A stretch of 16,408 nucleotides of DNA, taken from contig JAUYDB010000038.1 of assembly GCA_030691985.1 (NCBI GenBank), positions 1-16,408 on the forward strand, written 5' to 3'. This stretch comes from Candidatus Omnitrophota bacterium (GTDB lineage Bacteria; Omnitrophota; Gorgyraeia; 2-01-FULL-45-10). The notes below the pieces were generated by a model. That model did not search any database and was not told where the DNA came from. It saw only the letters and a program-made list of their open reading frames with translations. The translations under genes were made by a program, and so were the position numbers. Positions 13,412 to 16,408 of the stretch are shown piece after piece (position 1 is the first letter of the stretch; each line of letters starts with the position of its first letter).

Positions 13412-14602
13412 TTAAGCGCCTTCGTTCTTTCCGAAAACTTTATCGAGAATCGCGATCGCTGTATCTATCTCTTTTTTCGTCACGGTAAGCGGGGGCATAA
13501 TTCTCAATACCGTATCCTGTGTGCAATTTATCAGAAGCCCTTCTTCCATGCATTCTTTGTAAATCGCCTCGCCCTTTATCGAAAGCTCAACGCCTATTAT
13601 AAGCCCTAAATTCCTTACCTCTTTCACAAAATAGTGTTTCTCTCTTAACGCTTCCAGCTTGGTCTTAAGATAGGCGGCCATTTTATTGGCATTCTCCAGA
13701 AGCTTCTCTTTCTTTATCGCGTCGAATACGGCAAGAGCGGCAGCCGAAACTATGGGAGAGCCCCCGAATGTCGATGCGTGCGTGCCCGGCGTAAGCACTG
13801 CCTGAAATTTTTCCCTCGCGACACAAGCGCCTATAGGCAGCCCGCCGCCGAGGGCCTTGGCAAGCGTCATCACATCCGGCCGGATGCCGTAATTTTGAAA
13901 AGCGAACATCCTGCCGGAGCGGCCCATCCCGGTCTGGACCTCATCAAATATAAGCACTATGTCTTTTTCATCACAAAGCGCCCTTAATCCTTTAAGATAT
14001 CCGGGGCTCGCTATATTAATTCCGCCCTCGCACTGCACCGGCTCAAGCATGATGGCTATAGTCTTATCGGTGATCGCCTTTTCTACCGCCTCTATGTCAT
14101 TAAACGGAACGTGAACGAATCCTTGAGGAAGCGGCTCAAATCCCATCTTCACCTTTTCCTGGCCCGTCGCCGTTATCATGCCTAAGGTCCTTCCGTGGAA
14201 GGACTTCAGGCATGTTATGGTTTCGAATCTGCCCTTCTCGTGGCCGTATTTTCTCGCAAGCTTAAGCGCCGCTTCATTTGCCTCCGCCCCGGAATTGGCA
14301 AAGAAGACTTTGCCCGGGAAGGAATTATTTATTATAGTTTCGGCCAGCTTCCCCTGAAGCCGGCTGTAATAATTATTCGAGACATGCAGGAGCTTCTTTG
14401 CCTGTTTTTTTATTGCCGCGGCCACTTCCGGATGGCAATGGCCGATGCCGGAGACGGCCCATCCCGGAAAGAAATCCAGATAAACTTTGCCCTCGATATC
14501 CCAAACCCTCGCGCCTTTTGCCTTCTCTATGCATAAAGGCACCCTTTTATAAGTGTCCATGATGTACTTGTCATACATCGACACGACCCTGCCTGTATTC
14601 AT
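13412..14602 (-). CDS. argD: Acetylornithine aminotransferase
   Basis: PLP-dependent transamination of N-acetylglutamate semialdehyde to N-acetylornithine. It is a class III aminotransferase of 396 residues from ATG 14602. Motifs are NSGAEANEAALKLAR at 103-117, FHGRT at 135-139, IFDEVQTGMGRSG at 218-230 with the PLP-ring Asp220, and the Schiff-base Lys249 in LAKALGGGLPIGA. ATG 14602 has GAGG about 9 nt upstream; GTG 14617, overlapping the argB stop as GTGA, is the alternative. Class III enzymes of this type can also act on succinyl-diaminopimelate, but the DapL route makes that unnecessary here. The gene follows argB almost directly and is followed by the palindromic repeat at the argF start. 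Confidence 0.95.
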   Translation of the reverse strand: MNTGRVVSMYDKYIMDTYKRVPLCIEKAKGARVWDIEGKVYLDFFPGWAVSGIGHCHPEVAAAIKKQAKKLLHVSNNYYSRLQGKLAETIINNSFPGKVFFANSGAEANEAALKLARKYGHEKGRFETITCLKSFHGRTLGMITATGQEKVKMGFEPLPQGFVHVPFNDIEAVEKAITDKTIAIMLEPVQCEGGINIASPGYLKGLRALCDEKDIVLIFDEVQTGMGRSGRMFAFQNYGIRPDVMTLAKALGGGLPIGACVAREKFQAVLTPGTHASTFGGSPIVSAAALAVFDAIKKEKLLENANKMAAYLKTKLEALREKHYFVKEVRNLGLIIGVELSIKGEAIYKECMEEGLLINCTQDTVLRIMPPLTVTKKEIDTAIAILDKVFGKNEGA

Positions 14603-14613
14603 TTGGCTATTCC

Positions 14614-15468
14614 TCACTTCACGATCTCCGTCCCGACACCTCTATCGGTAAATATCTCTAAAAGAAGCGCGTGCGGGATGCCCGCATCGAGTATATGCGC
14701 TTTTTTCACCCCGCCTTTTATGGCCTTCATGCACGAGAGGGCCTTAGGGATCATTCCCGCGTCTATTATCTTCATCTTGATAAGTTTTTGCACCTCGGAT
14801 ACCGTTAACGTATTGCACAAAGTCTTCGGGTCAGACTTATCCTTCAGTATGCCGCGGACATTCGTAAGAAGCGCAAACTTCTCCGCCTTTAGCGCTATCG
14901 CTATCCCGCTTGCCACATCGTCCGCATTAACATTATACGTATTTCCATCCCGTCCCACGCCGAGCGGATATATGACCGGGATCATGCCGTCTTTGATAAG
15001 TCTTTTCACAACCGTTGTATCAACGGATGTCACCTCGCCCACAAACCCAAGGTCAGGGCCAAGCTTAAGTTTCTTCACCTTTATCAGCTTATTATCTCTG
15101 CCGCTTAACCCAAACGCCTTAGCGCCCATTGCCCGCATCGCATGCACAATCTTTCTGTTTATCGTATGAAGCGCCTTATCAAGTATCTCTACAGTACGGC
15201 TGTCTGTAACTCTTCTGCCTTGGATAAACATCGGTTCAAGCCCCGCCTTTTTCATCCGCTTTGATATGAGCGGGCCGCCGCCGTGAATGAGTATCGGCCG
15301 CATACCGGCATAGTTCATGAATATGATATCCTCAAGGATGCCATTCTCTATGCCTTTTTCGTCAACCGCGGCGCCCCCATATTTTATCACTATGACCTTC
15401 CCGGCAAACTTCTTTATATGGGGAAGCGCTTCAATAAGGACTTCGCTTTTTCTTATCGCATTTTTCAT
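14614..15468 (-). CDS. argB: N-acetylglutamate kinase
   Basis: Phosphorylates N-acetylglutamate, commonly the controlled step of arginine synthesis in ArgJ-type pathways. It is an amino acid kinase fold protein of 284 residues. VIKYGGAAV holds Lys29, the HGGGP loop binds substrate and phosphate, and NVNADDVASGIA and GILKD follow. The N-terminus carries an extra helix, VLIEALPHIKKFAGK, ahead of the first strand, and the C-terminus has HALLLEIFTDRGVGTEI. Both are features of the hexameric, arginine-inhibited kinases such as those of Thermotoga and Pseudomonas. I infer feedback inhibition by arginine. The ATG follows the argJ TAG with no gap and has no good Shine-Dalgarno sequence, so translation is probably coupled. 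Confidence 0.97.
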   Translation of the reverse strand: MKNAIRKSEVLIEALPHIKKFAGKVIVIKYGGAAVDEKGIENGILEDIIFMNYAGMRPILIHGGGPLISKRMKKAGLEPMFIQGRRVTDSRTVEILDKALHTINRKIVHAMRAMGAKAFGLSGRDNKLIKVKKLKLGPDLGFVGEVTSVDTTVVKRLIKDGMIPVIYPLGVGRDGNTYNVNADDVASGIAIALKAEKFALLTNVRGILKDKSDPKTLCNTLTVSEVQKLIKMKIIDAGMIPKALSCMKAIKGGVKKAHILDAGIPHALLLEIFTDRGVGTEIVK

Positions 15469-16408
15469 CTAACTCGAATACTCCGAGTTTATCGCAACAT
15501 ACTCTTTGGAAAAATCGCAGGTCCACGCGACAGCTCTTGAGCTGCCGCTCTTTAAATCAACTTTTATTTTTATCTCTTTCTCTTTAAAATGTTTCGCGGC
15601 TTTATCTTTGTCAAAATCCGGCGAAATCGCGCCGTCGGACAGCGCCTTTACACCGCCAAGATACACATCCACCCTGTCCGGTTCGAAATCGATCCCGCTT
15701 GCGCCGCAGGCGGCAACTATCCTGCCCCAGTTAGGGTCCTGGCCGTAGACACAGCACTTCAAGAGGTTGGAAGTCGATATCTTCCTGGCCGCTGTCCTGG
15801 CATCTTTTACATTCTTCGCGCCGCATACTTCTATCTCCACAAATTTGGTAGCGCCCTCGCCGTCGCGCACAATCATCCCGGCGAGCTCACGCGTAAGGAA
15901 TCTTAAGGCCTCGCTGAATTTTTTATAACCGCCATTCCTGGCGCTGATACGCCTGTTTCCGGCTAAACCATTTGCCAGTATGAAACAGGAATCATTTGTG
16001 CTCATATCGCCATCCACCGATATCATGTTGAAAGAACCGGCGACCGCTTCCGCGAGCGCCTGGCCCAGCATCTTCTTGGATACGACAGCATCGGTCGCGA
16101 TAAAGCATAGCATAGTGGCATGTTTTTCAACCATCATCTCGGGATATATCATTCCAACGCCTTTGCACGAGCCGCCTATCGTTACGACCGCGCCTGCAAG
16201 ATATATCTTTACCGCCAATTCCTTCTTTACGGTATCGGTCGTAAGTATCGATTCTGAAAAGGCCGGGCCGCTTCGTGCGGAAAGGCCGTTTACAAGAAGC
16301 GGCATGGCGCTCGCGATCTTCCCAATAGGAAGGGCCCTTCCTATAATTCCGGTCGAGGAGGTCAGGACCTCTCTATTATCAAGCCCCAGAGCCTTCGCCG
16401 CGTATTCC
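15469..16408 (-). CDS. argJ: ArgJ, glutamate N-acetyltransferase (5' end beyond right edge)
   Basis: Moves the acetyl group from N-acetylornithine to glutamate, giving ornithine and recycling acetylglutamate; some members also use acetyl-CoA. In-frame coding runs without break to the window edge (LTSSTGIIGRALPIGKI is family-typical), so the ATG at 16305 is internal. The visible part is 312 residues. ArgJ is an Ntn-type self-cleaving protein, cut before the Thr of ATML. Here the site is HATMLCFIATDA, with the Thr codon at 16114-16116, leaving a beta chain of 215 residues, the normal size. DGEGATKF and DPNWGRIVAACG follow. Five extra residues (MVEKH) appear to precede ATML compared with the usual GMIxPNMATML. 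The gene touches argB downstream; argC would be expected upstream, outside the window. Confidence 0.96.
   Translation of the reverse strand, partial: EYAAKALGLDNREVLTSSTGIIGRALPIGKIASAMPLLVNGLSARSGPAFSESILTTDTVKKELAVKIYLAGAVVTIGGSCKGVGMIYPEMMVEKHATMLCFIATDAVVSKKMLGQALAEAVAGSFNMISVDGDMSTNDSCFILANGLAGNRRISARNGGYKKFSEALRFLTRELAGMIVRDGEGATKFVEIEVCGAKNVKDARTAARKISTSNLLKCCVYGQDPNWGRIVAACGASGIDFEPDRVDVYLGGVKALSDGAISPDFDKDKAAKHFKEKEIKIKVDLKSGSSRAVAWTCDFSKEYVAINSEYSS

Overview
The window is one long run of genes, all on the minus strand and therefore read from high to low coordinates. It holds a biosynthetic super-cluster for arginine, lysine (through diaminopimelate) and cofactor precursors, followed by a small basic protein and the start of uvrA. 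No believable gene lies on the plus strand. In order of transcription: argJ (5' end outside the window), argB, argD, argF, argG, argH, then lysA, dapF, dapA, dapB, dapL, then panC, nadA, nadX, then an 81-residue lysine-rich protein, a terminator-like hairpin, and uvrA (3' part outside the window). The arginine genes, and lysA-dapF-dapA, touch or overlap at their ends, as in a co-transcribed operon.

The five lysine genes form the complete DapL (LL-diaminopimelate aminotransferase) route from aspartate semialdehyde to lysine. This variant has no dapD or dapE and is known from Chlamydiae and other PVC bacteria, cyanobacteria, Leptospira and some anaerobes. NAD synthesis uses aspartate dehydrogenase (NadX) with quinolinate synthase (NadA), an arrangement that needs no FAD- and oxygen-linked NadB. 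Together with moderate GC content, purine-rich Shine-Dalgarno sites and many intergenic palindromes, this fits an anaerobic environmental bacterium. My best guess is a PVC-related candidate phylum such as Omnitrophota. That is inferred from gene content and is not proven.

The least ordinary part lies between the genes. Four copies of a 218-241 bp palindromic element (3918-4135, 5397-5615, 5632-5872, 9629-9859) occupy the three large gaps: panC/dapL, dapL/dapB (two copies tail to tail) and lysA/argH. Each has two mutually inverted arms of about 44-50 bp (one arm of copy 3 is 69) around a core of 128-130 bp. Arm sequences differ from copy to copy but match within a copy. They fall into two subfamilies and encode no protein. 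A partial end lies at 5367-5388.

Three other repeat types sit in the smaller gaps. Two hairpins are built of 7-bp units of unrelated sequence (1053-1125 and 6563-6637). A short GC-rich palindromic repeat (13363-13409) appears to supply the Shine-Dalgarno sequence and start codon of argF. Several of these insertions abut or contribute stop or start codons (dapB, dapA, argF), so the operon seems to have tolerated insertion only exactly at gene ends.
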